Positions 25,901 to 33,451 of a stretch of DNA of 64,000 nucleotides are shown piece after piece. The DNA is from Linepithema humile. Taxonomy: Eukaryota > Arthropoda > Insecta > Hymenoptera > Formicidae. The stretch covers positions 15,193,656 through 15,257,655 of the forward strand of contig NC_090130.1 in assembly GCF_040581485.1 (NCBI RefSeq), written 5' to 3'. The translations under genes and the position numbers were made by a program. The notes beneath the pieces are model-generated. The model was given only the letters and a program-made list of their open reading frames with translations, had not been told where the DNA came from and did not search any database. The first letter of the stretch is position 1. Each line of letters begins with the position of its first letter.

Positions 25901-28293
25901 TTATTTTCTTTCTCTTTTTTTACATATTAATATATTACAAATAATATCACAAAATATTCTATTTTGCAGAGAATTGTGAATATCTGAAATCCTTATTAAA
26001 CTCGCTAGTACCAATCGAATGTAGTAGCACAATTAGTGGATGGACACATCAAGGACAACTCTTGTGGGAGTACATGGAGATCACTAGTGAAATTGAAAAT
26101 CTATTAAAATCTGCATCAGATTATTGCGGAATAACTTACCAACTAGAGGCGCTAAAGCCTCGATTAACAAGTTTATGTTACAAAATTGATCAATTTCCAT
26201 GTCCAACTGCTAAACACAGGTATGTCAATGCATATTCCAATTGTATTTTTTCAAATTGAATTAGGATTGTGTCAAAAATAAGTTATATCTCAAAAAAGGA
26301 AGAAAAAAGACAGAAAAAAATTAAAATTTAGAAATTATTTTAATTAAAATTTAGAAGGAGGGGGGGGGGCAACTGTTGATATCATAATTTCTTGCGTAAT
26401 TTTTAAGGTTGTTTTAAAATCGATTTATTTTTAAAATAGAGATCTATATTTTTCTTATTATATTATCTTTCTTTCCTCCTTCATCAAAATAACTTTTATT
26501 TGAAACTATTTTTGGTTAACATTTTTTAAAAATATGCAGGAAAATCTTGATGAATTTTTTAATCTTTAGCTCATGATATTTTAATAAATAACAGTGGAAA
26601 AATAGTAAGAAACTTTTTGACTTAATCTGGTTTTAAGAATATAAGATTTGCCTGAAAGAATTTTTTATTTAAAAATTGTTTTTAGTATACATTAACTTTG
26701 GAATTACTCTAGTAATTATTACTTCATAGTAATTAATAATTTAAACTGTCTAATGTGTAATTTCTTGTTAGATAGAGAGCGTAAAAAACCAAAAGTCAGA
26801 TTTTCGTGCGATAGAATTTGTATTATGTTATAAAACAGCTTACAAATAACAAATGTTTCTGCCTGACATTAAGCTATTTTCAAAACAATAAAATATGAAA
26901 CGCAACGCAAATATTTGCTTTATGATTTACGATATTAAGGCAAGATTTGGTTCGCACGATTAAAATAATGAATTACATAATTAATGATAAAGTTGAAGTA
27001 CTGAAATAAATTAAACAAACACATTGATTACTGTGACGTCATTAACACTCGAATAAAAAATTATTTAATTTATACATACTTGATAAAATTCATAATACAG
27101 TTGTTCGACATTATGTAAAAGAGAAAATGGAAGAGACAAAAAAAATGTGTCAACTTAGTTAAAAATTAAAATGTTAATGCTAGTATTCTAAATCAACGAT
27201 CCGAAGTGATGAGGGACCTATGAGGAGGGAAAGAATATAAGGAGTGCGGAGAAAGATGATACGAGATGAGTGAAATAAGGAAAAGAAGAGAAGGGTTTTA
27301 GATCATAAAAGGAGAAGTAAGTTTAGAACAAGAATAGAGATGACTGATAAAAAGTTGGTGTCATTCTGACTGTTTAATCCTGCATTTTTTATGTTTAATA
27401 AAAATTATTTCCAAAATAAGTCTTTTGTTATAAGAAGCTTCCTCGTCCAAAATTCTCACATTGTCCCAATCAAACTCGTGGGAGGATTCAATTTTATGTC
27501 TAGAAATCACACGGAAAACCACTTCTTTTATTAATATCCATTTTATGTTCTTTTATTCTAGTATTTAATTTTCTTTTTGTTCGCCCTACATAAGTGGCAT
27601 TGCAGTCCCGACATAAAATTATGTACACAATACCACAATGAGACAATATATTTAATTGATCCTAGTTTTAATGAATTGTTTTAAATTATTCGGAATCGAG
27701 AATGCTATTCTAAGGTTAAAACTCCTCGCGATTGAACTAAAATCTCTAAATGTCGACTTAGTATATGGAACAATCAGAAATGTTCTATACTTCTACTTTT
27801 ACTTCAACTTTATCATTAATTATGTAATTCATTATTTTAATCGTGCAAACCAAATTTTGCTTTAATGTCGTAAATCATAAAGCAAATGTTTGCGTTGCGC
27901 ATATTTTATTGTTTTGACACTGAAGATAGCCAGATATCAGATAGAAACGTTTGTAAGCTGTTTTTATAATATAATACAAATTCTATCGCACGAAAATTTG
28001 GCGTTTTGGTTCTTTATGCTTCCTATCGTATATAATTCGATTGTTTAATTAGCTGAGCCTTTATATTTCCAAATTTTGTAATTTTTTGTATTTTCAGATT
28101 ATGCCAGGCTGAAATTGCAAAAAGGACTCTACATTTGACTCGAAATTTGATGTTGTTGGAGAAAAATGAAAAAAAATCTGTTACAAAGTTGTTGGTTCGT
28201 TTAATATCTCAGCTACCTCTACCGGAAGATTATGCGCAGCAGGAGCTTCGACCTATTGTTAATATGCGTGTAACCGAAGTAGTGTCGCGATGA
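453..28293 (+). CDS. Nup98-96: Nuclear pore polyprotein Nup98-96, 3' portion (14 exons)
   Basis: This host gene encodes Nup98 (FG-repeat transport and mRNA-export nucleoporin) fused to Nup96 (Y-complex scaffold), separated by self-cleavage. Exons seen: 453-580, 640-952, 1960-2143, 6899-7010, 7082-7222, 8819-9102, 12780-13018, 13147-13389, 15257-16392, 18584-19713, 22815-23126, 25794-25891, 25970-26219 and 28098-28293 (TGA stop). All junctions are GT-AG and the phases agree throughout, giving about 1,588 codons. The first three exons are Gly/Phe/Ser/Thr-rich FG repeats; 6899-7010 holds the conserved stretch ending FGDSPLLKNLLP; 13147-16392 holds the autoproteolytic domain; the rest is helical Nup96. 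The start codon, GLEBS region and most GLFG repeats lie upstream of the window. A likely poly(A) signal AATAAA is at 28502. No break is seen in the coding exons. Confidence 0.95.
953..1959 (+). other. Nup98-96 intron, no further feature seen
   Basis: This is AT-rich intron sequence between FG-repeat exons. I see no open frame with coding character, no inverted repeat with duplicated flanks and no RNA gene in it. Confidence 0.7.
2979..3932. mobile_element. Foldback element, mariner-type ends, TA target duplication
   Basis: Long inverted arms of about 365 bp start CAGGGTGTTTCCGG at 2979 and end in its complement at 3932, with TA on each side (2977-2978 and 3933-3934). The spacer between the arms includes a shorter hairpin near 3350-3385. 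No transposase is present. Ends of the CAGGGTG type with TA duplication point to a Tc1/mariner-mobilised non-autonomous element. It lies in a Nup98-96 intron. Confidence 0.8.
4180..4286. repeat. Short hairpin MITE with AACTTGGCGCTGCTAC arms
   Basis: Two inverted arms containing AAAAACTTGGCGCTGCTAC are separated by about 40 bp. A diverged relative with the same arm words is present at about 6096-6366, so this is a repeated family within the same intron. Confidence 0.65.
4615..5490. repeat. Two related palindromic elements, the second nested in a third
   Basis: A palindrome at about 4615-4918 (arms reading from TTATAAATATTGGAACTAAT to its complement) recurs almost unchanged at about 5090-5395. 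The second copy sits inside a larger palindrome at about 5008-5490 with related ends and the inner word TATAGCATAAGT. Centres hold the same loop around ATGTATGGTAAAATT. No coding sequence is present. This looks like a MITE that inserted into, or was duplicated within, a sister copy. Confidence 0.7.
6096..6366. repeat. Diverged relative of the 4180-4286 hairpin MITE
   Basis: The left arm AAAAACTTGGCGC at about 6098 is matched by an inverted right arm near 6345-6360 (GCAGCGCGTCAAGTTTTT). The arms are shared with the smaller element at 4180-4286, but the spacer is longer and AT-rich. Confidence 0.5.
7223..8818 (+). other. Nup98-96 intron holding a palindromic Penelope-like repeat
   Basis: Apart from the palindrome at 8216-8692, annotated separately, this intron is AT-rich. 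It shows a CCGAAACGTTTC word at about 7838 that resembles the ends of Penelope-like repeats. No gene was found. Confidence 0.6.
8216..8692. mobile_element. Palindromic element with Penelope-like, hammerhead-like arms
   Basis: Inverted arms of about 150 bp run outward from a central region with a GTGGACACATG-type core. Each arm contains a CTGAAGA, GGCC stem, CGAAAC block, at 8572-8604 on the + strand and as its complement at 8303-8335. That order of CUGANGA, helix II and GAAA matches the core of hammerhead ribozymes known from terminal repeats of Penelope-like elements. No reverse transcriptase is nearby, so this is a non-autonomous or solo-end remnant. Confidence 0.6.
9236..9986. mobile_element. 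Foldback element with about 350-bp arms
   Basis: The left arm begins near the word AAAAATACATCAGACCAAT at 9247. It is matched in inverse through to about 9985, with the centre near 9610-9630. Arms share runs such as the one around CTTCAAGGAATCAATC. A further mariner-like end, TACAGGGTGATTCAG, starts immediately to the right at about 9984. No coding capacity is seen. Confidence 0.65.
10275..11727. mobile_element. hAT-type MITE, composite, with 8-bp target duplication
   Basis: The element is flanked by the direct 8-mer ACCGGAAT (10267-10274 and 11728-11735). Its ends read TAGTGATGCAAG and, inverted, CAGTGATGCAAG. Inside are two nested palindromes: about 10310-10770, GC-rich, with arms around CACACAAGCGAGCATCGC; and about 10806-11718, with ends GGGTGCGTTCGGG and its complement around an inner hairpin centred near 11200. 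The end sequence and the CACACAAGCGAG word are shared with the short element at 35610-35780, so both belong to one family. Confidence 0.75.
13147..16392 (+). CDS. Nup98-96: Nup98 autoproteolytic domain and Nup96 N-terminus
   Basis: Exons 13147-13389 and 15257-16392 carry the autoproteolytic domain, starting around GYYTIPPLDKLDDFV and including GREGYGNVYFPDSFDVYGLN and VIIYPDDDKKPPVGQGLNR. The cleavage motif HFSKYG is intact: His codon 15517-15519, Phe 15520-15522, Ser 15523-15525. In this family the bond between Phe and Ser is cut through an N-O acyl shift, releasing mature Nup98 and starting Nup96 at Ser. Downstream sequence is acidic (SDSDEDD) and then enters the Nup96 N-terminal region, which binds the Sec13 partner in known structures. 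The long exon agrees in phase with both neighbours. Confidence 0.93.
13390..15256 (+). other. Nup98-96 intron with a decayed mariner
   Basis: This intron separates the two exons of the autoproteolytic domain. The 13,390-14,440 part is AT-rich without a recognisable gene. A mariner remnant follows and is annotated separately. Confidence 0.6.
14448..15150 (-). pseudogene. Decayed mariner-type transposon
   Basis: The ends are imperfect inverted repeats, ACGAAGGCAGTTCAATAA at about 14450 and the complement of a GAGGGCGTTCAATAAGTAC word near 15118-15142. A minus-strand stretch at about 14,540-14,630 reads like the C-terminus of a mariner-family transposase. The frame does not continue far. I regard it as a deletion derivative; the family assignment rests mainly on the ends. 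Confidence 0.5.
16864..16918. repeat. Dinucleotide microsatellite (CA)n(CG)n(CA)n
   Basis: An uninterrupted alternating purine-pyrimidine tract of about 55 bp changes from CA to CG and back to CA. Such a tract can adopt Z-DNA; this is a general property and not an observation about this locus. Confidence 0.9.
17206..18076. mobile_element. Triple-nested foldback element
   Basis: Outer arms (about 17210-17290 and 18000-18068, around GATCTGCATATTTCGATC) enclose two inner palindromes. One lies at about 17330-17590 with arms around AGTTCTAGAGTTCTTGAT, and one at about 17650-17945 with arms around TGCCCCCGACTGCCA. No coding sequence is present. The structure suggests successive insertions of related palindromic elements into one another. 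Confidence 0.7.
18584..28293 (+). CDS. Nup98-96: Nup96 helical scaffold exons
   Basis: Exons 18584-19713, 22815-23126, 25794-25891, 25970-26219 and 28098-28293 encode the mainly helical Nup96 body, a member of the ancestral coatomer element family in the Nup107-160 (Y) complex. Recognisable segments include DYDAELSNGKRIYDLCFHLLKLY, cited here only in part (NGKRIYDLCFHLL), then LEAYGLWHWAIFVVLHL, YIQAEQWTQAHEIIIEHLA and GWTHQGQLLWEYME. The protein ends VTEVVSR followed by TGA at 28291-28293. The introns between these exons reach 3 kb and hold most of the foldback elements annotated separately. Confidence 0.93.
20685..21765. mobile_element. Foldback element with about 170-bp outer arms
   Basis: The left arm at about 20689-20860 includes TTTTAGGTTACACCTCACCG. 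It is matched in inverse at about 21595-21755. A second palindrome (about 21103-21232, arms around GCGTTCG and GGACGC) sits inside. Related arm words reappear at 25435-25490. Confidence 0.65.
22426..22601. mobile_element. hAT-type MITE, 176 bp, 8-bp target duplication
   Basis: It is flanked by the direct 8-mer CCTGACAT (22418-22425 and 22602-22609). The ends CACTAGCAGATC and GATCTGCCAGTG are inverted relative to each other. The interior has G-rich and C-rich runs and no open frame of note. Size, terminal repeats and 8-bp duplication fit a non-autonomous hAT element. Confidence 0.85.
24020..24523. mobile_element. Mariner-type MITE, 504 bp, TA target duplication
   Basis: Inverted ends CAGGGTGTTTCATAATGTTCG and the matching right end (cited only by its first bases) are bounded by TA at 24018-24019 and 24524-24525. 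Arms extend about 110 bp each. It shares the CAGGGTGTTTC end type with the foldback at 2979-3932 but not its interior. Confidence 0.8.
24642..25661. mobile_element. Foldback element enclosing a TTAGG array
   Basis: Arms around CTAATTAGGAGGTGAGGAGT (24648) and the inverse near 25606-25660 bracket a GC-rich, G-run-containing interior. The interior includes the telomere-type array at 24768-24894 and an AT dinucleotide tract near 25485-25555. No open frame with coding character was found. Confidence 0.6.
24768..24894. repeat. Interstitial TTAGG telomere-type repeat array
   Basis: About 25 perfect tandem copies of the pentamer TTAGG, the canonical insect telomere repeat, lie within an intron. A degenerate short run is also present at 21408-21460. 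Confidence 0.95.
26790..28017. mobile_element. Penelope-like palindrome with GIY-YIG remnant
   Basis: Outer arms (26800-26940, and 27870-28012 inverted) contain the word TTCTATCGCACGAAAAT and a GAAACGTTTG block typical of Penelope-like ends. Between them the minus strand at about 27340-27645 encodes a fragment matching the GIY-YIG endonuclease region, with TYVGRTKRKL, TRIKEH and later FDWDNVRILDEEASYNKRL. The frame is interrupted by a stop between these pieces. The reverse transcriptase is missing, so the element is dead. Confidence 0.7.
27340..27645 (-). pseudogene. GIY-YIG endonuclease fragment of a Penelope-like retroelement
   Basis: The minus strand reads CRDCNATYVGRTKRKLNTR and, after a stop and frame change, SHEFDWDNVRILDEE. 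These are the C-terminal endonuclease signatures of Penelope-like elements: the GIY-YIG relic TYVG, the following Arg, and the conserved WDNVxILDxE block. It is only about 100 residues and broken. It lies in the last intron of Nup98-96, opposite to the host gene. Confidence 0.65.
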
Positions 28294-29568
28294 ATACAGA
28301 ATACAAATACAGATATATACAAATTAATTTATCGACCATGTAGTTGTAAAGCTTTTATGTTTCTATATATAACTGAAAGAACATTCGTTTTTTTCTCTTT
28401 GTATACAATTATAAGTTATAACGCCAGAAAAAAACAAGTGTAAAGTTTGTTTCGGCATCTAGAAATTCTGATACAGTATATGCAGTAAAGATAAGGATAG
28501 TAATAAATTACACGTTTGTATAATACATTTATGAAAGCTAAAAATTATAACTGGACACTTGGCAAAATATATTTACGTTATATCGCTTAAGCCTTAACTT
28601 TTTTATTGATTTGCGCAAAAAAATTGAGTAATTTAAGAAACATATGACCATAATACAGATGTATTTTCATGCGTAATGTAATTAAGTGTAATGGATAAAG
28701 TTAAAGAATATGAACAAGAGTTTTGTATTTAATTCTATCTTTATTTTTTACATAGTACATTGATACGTTGATTACACTGTTTTGCGTGAGCTTGTTTTAT
28801 GGGAAAGAATAATAGTTTTCCAGTTTTCATATGTTGTTTTTTTATACGTCGACTTCAAATCCAACCTTTAAAAGTTTGTATTATGTGTAGATTTTTAAAA
28901 ATCGAAGAAATATATGCCAAAAATAATGATTTATGTTATATTACAATTATAATTTTAAGATAAATATTTTTTAAAGTTTTATTTGCGCTATCTTACAATA
29001 CTAATTTTTATTTTTTTAATGAAATTTGTTTTGCTTTTTTACGATTTTTCTAAACTAATTTATAGATTAAGAAAACAATTTCCTAATACATACTTTTGTA
29101 TAAACAGACTTTTTTGTGTTTTATGTTTTTCCTATATAAGATTTTCAGACCATATTTGTTGTAAACTCATTAGGGTAAAATATTTAATTATATGAGTAGC
29201 TAATTTTATTTACAGATATTCAGAGTGTATCAAACAGATGGTCTACATCAGCGGTCTACATTTCAACCTATGGTACGCGTACCACCGGTACGCAGAGTAT
29301 TTCCAGGTGGTATGCGAGGTAAATCAAGCATGTATATTAAATTTTGAAATTTAATATAAATCTCGGTCATTATAGCGTTCATTCGTTATTTTTATACCAA
29401 AGTGTATGAGATTAATTTGCACTTTTTCTTAATCGTTGATTCCTATGTATTCAATATCTTCTTTTTCTTCTTTTATTATTTTCATATTTATTATGCGATT
29501 ATTTGTTTATTTATTGATTGAATATCAACGGTTTAATATTCAACCAAAGCCATTTGTTCAATAAAATA
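28294..29568. other. 3' flank of Nup98-96
   Basis: This stretch contains the probable 3' UTR with AATAAA at 28502, then AT-rich sequence. At about 29249-29320 a short GC-richer piece, CAGCGGTCTACATTTCAACC, followed by a GGTACGCGTACCACC block, resembles one end of a hAT element, but I see no partner end. No gene was found. Confidence 0.55.
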
Positions 29569-29674
29569 AATTTTAATAATAATAGTAGTAGTAGATGTGT
29601 GTAGTGGCACCGGGAAGCTCTCCCTTGCAGCCATATGGTTTGTGAAGGGAAATGGAGAGGAGAGGGCGGTAAGT

Positions 29675-32600
29675 TTAAATGGATAGTTTAGTTGAGCGGA
29701 GAAAAGTTTCAAAGGCATTCAGAATATCAGCTGATGGTTTTTTGAAAAGTGCAATAGTTGAGTAAGGTGGATTGTTTCCAGTTTTTTTTAAATTGTTAAT
29801 AAATACAGTTCTTGGGTTATTATATTTAATGCAGTTCCATAAGACATGATCGATATTTTCATGCGACTGACCACAATTACACATAGGAGAGTTTACAATA
29901 TGAAATCCAGCCAGGGAAGAATTTAAATTATAATGGTTACTCCTTAATCGGTTTATGGAAGTGATAGTTTTACGTTCATAATTTTGGAAGGGGAAAAACC
30001 AGGGCCTATTGGATTGATCATAATAGTTATGGAAGTAGTGAATTCCTTTTTTATTTTTCCATCTGTCTAAGAAGGAATGAAATCTATGTAAGGCCTTTTG
30101 TCTGAGTATTGGATATAGATCAGTATAGGGAAGCTTAATTTCAAGACCATTGCCATATCTGATGGCCGATCTTGCTAAGTAGTCTGCCATTTCGTTACCC
30201 AAAATACCTTGGTGCGCTGGAATCCATATAATCTCTATGTCGTGACCTTTTTGGTAAGCCATATATAGTTTTTCCTTTAAAAAGACAGTTAGTTGGTTTT
30301 TACAGTGTAGGTGAGAACAGTTAGCGAAGGCACGAACTATGCTTTGTGAGTCTGTAAATATTAATGCGTTCTTAATGTTTTTAGATACAATTAAGTCAAC
30401 AGTTATATTAATTGCAGTGCATTCAGCGGTAAAAATAGAAGCATAGGAGGAGATTCTATAGAAAGGTGAATGATTTAGGGTCGGAGCAAAACATGCTGTC
30501 CCGACATAGGTGCCTGGCGATTTTTTTGAACCGTCAGTAAAAAATATAGCTTTACCAACCATAAGGTTGCCATATAGTTCTTTAAAGATTTTATTAGCGT
30601 CGGTAGAGCTTTCAAAATTAATAGAGGGTGTAATACGCACGTTAGGCGTCCATGTGAGTGATTCGTAAGAGACAGAATACAATGGAATATATGGTTCCGA
30701 TTTAATCAGCCTCCTGTAGTCCCGTACAAAATTATAAGCTCTTATTAATAAGAAAGTATTAAGTATATTATGTCTAGTGTGAATTGTAGCCACATCGTTC
30801 AAGTATTCGAGTTTGCGTATAAGTGGATGTTTATTTATAGACATGGCTCGAAGTAAGTATCTTCTAGTTAAGAAAGAAAAGCGAGTATAGAGGGGGAGCT
30901 CTCCCGTCTCTGCAAGAAGGATGTTATTAGGGGTAGTACTTCTGTATTCGAGTGCGAGTCTAATGGCTTGACGTTGAATGCGTTCTAATTTTTTAAACAT
31001 TGTATGTGAGGTTCCGGCGAATACAAAGCATCCATACTCAAGAGAGGCACGTATGACCATTTTGTATATAGTCATGAGAGCTGAAGGGTGGGAGCCCCAC
31101 CACACACCCCTAAGCATTTTAATGATGTTTAGTAACTTAAGACCTTTCGAGTATAGGTGATTGACGTGAAGGTTACCGTTGAATCTATAGTCAAAAATAA
31201 TTCCAAGGAATTTAGCCCGATCTTTTGAGCTAATAAGAGAATTATTTACTTCAATAGTGCATGAAAAGGGATCTATTCTTTTTCTAGTGAAAATAACCAG
31301 AGATGATTTGGTTGGAGAAATCTCTAGACCAATTTCTTGAAGGTAAACAGCAATTTTAGTTGCATTTTGTGATAGATTATTTAGGATTTCTTCGATATTG
31401 TGTCCTCTGATATATAGTGCAGTGTCATCCGCAAATTGAAGCAATCGACAATTGTTGGAAATCTGAAGGCGAAGTTTATTAATATACAGATTAAATAAAA
31501 GCGGGCTCAGTACAGAACCTTGTGGTACTCCTTTGTAAGCATGATAAGGCTGAGAGAGTTCACCGTTAATTACAAAATGCAGAATTCTAAATGAAGTAAG
31601 ACTATAAATGAATTTACAAAGTCTTTCCGGGATTTTTATATCCCTTAGAGAGGATAAGAGAATTTCAGGAAGAAGATTGTCAAACGCTCCTTTTATATCA
31701 AGAAATAAGCAGGGAGTATATTGAGCTAAGGCGAGGCCCACGCAAATTTCAGAAGAGAGAAGTGCTAGGTTGTCGTAACATGACTTACCCTGTCTAAATC
31801 CATATTGGGTTTTGGAGATGATATTTTTACTTTCGCACCACCATTGAATTCTGGTGATTAGAACTTTTTCCATGACTTTTAATAATCCTGAGGTCAGGAA
31901 AATTGGCCGAAATTTTCCCGGTGTGGATTTTGGAATAATGAATACGATAGTGTTTCTCCATCCTTGGGGAAAGGTACCTGTATAGAGAATATTGTTAAAT
32001 ATTTTTGTTAATAAACTGTACATAAAAGGAGGTAAGTTTTTTAGCATCCTATAACTAATGCCATCCATTCCCGGAGATGATTTTGAATTGAGTTTTAAAA
32101 TTACTTCTGAGACTTCATTTTCTTTGATGGAACAGTCAAGCATAGAGTCACCTGGAGGGAATATTGCGTTATCAAAGTGAGTATACGGTGCACAGTAATC
32201 CGGACAAAGAGACCGAATTAGATTAGTTAATTCTTCAGTTTTTTGTTTTGTAATAGGAGCAGAGTCAACCGCGACTAAGTTTCTGTTTTTAAAAATTTTT
32301 ATGTTTTTCCATATTTTTTCAGGTGATGATCGGAATTCTATGTTTTCACAAAATTTTTTCCAAGAATTTCTTTTAGCATTCTTATAAGTTTTTTTTGCTA
32401 TTGCTTCGTATTTTTTAAGATTCAAATAATTTGTAAGGGTGGGTGCCCTTCTAAAAGCTCCTAATGCCAATTTTTTAATGTTATAAATTTCGTTACAATC
32501 GGAATTCCACCAAGGCGAGGGTGGAGGGCCCTTGGAAGAACGACATTTAGATCTGGAGGAATAAGGGTGGTTTTTTGTTGCATCAATGGCCTCTACGAGT

Positions 32601-33451
32601 AGTGAGGAAATATATTCACACACAATTTGTTTAGATGGATTAGAATTATCATTGTTGATTTTTTCTATAATGGATTCTTCCTGGAACACAAAAAATCTTT
32701 TGAATTCTTTCCAATCAGTATTTTTGCTATCGATCCTATGACAAAATCTGTTAATCGAATTAACAGTAATGTGAATAGTAGTATTTATAGGAAAGTGATC
32801 GCTTCCCATTGGATCTTCCAGGACTTGCCATGAGCAATGTGGGATTAATCCTGGATTGACTAGTGTGAGATCAACTATACTACGGTTTTGTGTGGGAGAG
32901 ATGAGCCTAGTAGGAGATCCATTATTTAAGATAGCTAAATCAAAATCAGTTGCAGCTTCTTCTAATGACCTGCCCGCAGAGTCATTGGTGATGCATCCCC
33001 AAGATATATTGTGAGAATTAAAGTCACCGAGTATGATAATATTATCAGCGTTTTTTAAAGATGAGAAGAGAGCTTCCCAGTGCTCGTAATTTATTCTAAA
33101 TGTAGGGTGTTTATAAACAGAAACTATAAGCAGTTGACCTTTGGGGGTGGAAATTCTAACACTCAAAGTGTCTAGGAGATTGTCGAGATTATATATTTCT
33201 GAGTCTAGAATTGATGGAATATCAGATTTAATCAGAATGCATAAACCACTGGAATTTTTCCGAATTGAGTCCTTTCTATAAACTAAGTAACCAGGAATGT
33301 AAAAGTGAAAATAAGGATTTAGCCATGATTCTTGAATTGCTATAACATCATATTTATTAATAATTTTTAGGAGGTTGTCTTTTTTAGAAATAAGTCCTCT
33401 AGCGTTCCATTGGAGCAGACAAATGGAAGAGAATTTAGAATAGTTATCCAT
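29675..33451 (-). CDS. ORF2p: endonuclease, reverse transcriptase, RNase H
   Basis: This is an intact 1,258-residue frame. Residues 1-230 form the APE-type endonuclease (SICLLQWNARGL, IAIQESW, LGDFNSHNISWG, SDHFPI). The central part is the reverse transcriptase (FRPIFLTSGLLKVMEK, LDIKGAFDN, KGVPQGSVLSPLLFN, and catalytic FADD at about residue 674). RNase H follows from about residue 965 (FFTDGSKKS, AECTAI, TDSQSIV, IPAHQGILGNEMAD). A CCHC-like motif, MCNCGQSHENIDHVLWNC, lies near the C-terminus. The protein nicks target DNA and primes reverse transcription from it. RNase H separates it from typical Jockey elements and fits the I group. Its ATG overlaps the ORF1 stop by a few bases (ATGGATAA), which suggests termination-reinitiation. 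Confidence 0.92.
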   Translation of the reverse strand: MDNYSKFSSICLLQWNARGLISKKDNLLKIINKYDVIAIQESWLNPYFHFYIPGYLVYRKDSIRKNSSGLCILIKSDIPSILDSEIYNLDNLLDTLSVRISTPKGQLLIVSVYKHPTFRINYEHWEALFSSLKNADNIIILGDFNSHNISWGCITNDSAGRSLEEAATDFDLAILNNGSPTRLISPTQNRSIVDLTLVNPGLIPHCSWQVLEDPMGSDHFPINTTIHITVNSINRFCHRIDSKNTDWKEFKRFFVFQEESIIEKINNDNSNPSKQIVCEYISSLLVEAIDATKNHPYSSRSKCRSSKGPPPSPWWNSDCNEIYNIKKLALGAFRRAPTLTNYLNLKKYEAIAKKTYKNAKRNSWKKFCENIEFRSSPEKIWKNIKIFKNRNLVAVDSAPITKQKTEELTNLIRSLCPDYCAPYTHFDNAIFPPGDSMLDCSIKENEVSEVILKLNSKSSPGMDGISYRMLKNLPPFMYSLLTKIFNNILYTGTFPQGWRNTIVFIIPKSTPGKFRPIFLTSGLLKVMEKVLITRIQWWCESKNIISKTQYGFRQGKSCYDNLALLSSEICVGLALAQYTPCLFLDIKGAFDNLLPEILLSSLRDIKIPERLCKFIYSLTSFRILHFVINGELSQPYHAYKGVPQGSVLSPLLFNLYINKLRLQISNNCRLLQFADDTALYIRGHNIEEILNNLSQNATKIAVYLQEIGLEISPTKSSLVIFTRKRIDPFSCTIEVNNSLISSKDRAKFLGIIFDYRFNGNLHVNHLYSKGLKLLNIIKMLRGVWWGSHPSALMTIYKMVIRASLEYGCFVFAGTSHTMFKKLERIQRQAIRLALEYRSTTPNNILLAETGELPLYTRFSFLTRRYLLRAMSINKHPLIRKLEYLNDVATIHTRHNILNTFLLIRAYNFVRDYRRLIKSEPYIPLYSVSYESLTWTPNVRITPSINFESSTDANKIFKELYGNLMVGKAIFFTDGSKKSPGTYVGTACFAPTLNHSPFYRISSYASIFTAECTAINITVDLIVSKNIKNALIFTDSQSIVRAFANCSHLHCKNQLTVFLKEKLYMAYQKGHDIEIIWIPAHQGILGNEMADYLARSAIRYGNGLEIKLPYTDLYPILRQKALHRFHSFLDRWKNKKGIHYFHNYYDQSNRPWFFPFQNYERKTITSINRLRSNHYNLNSSLAGFHIVNSPMCNCGQSHENIDHVLWNCIKYNNPRTVFINNLKKTGNNPPYSTIALFKKPSADILNAFETFLRSTKLSI

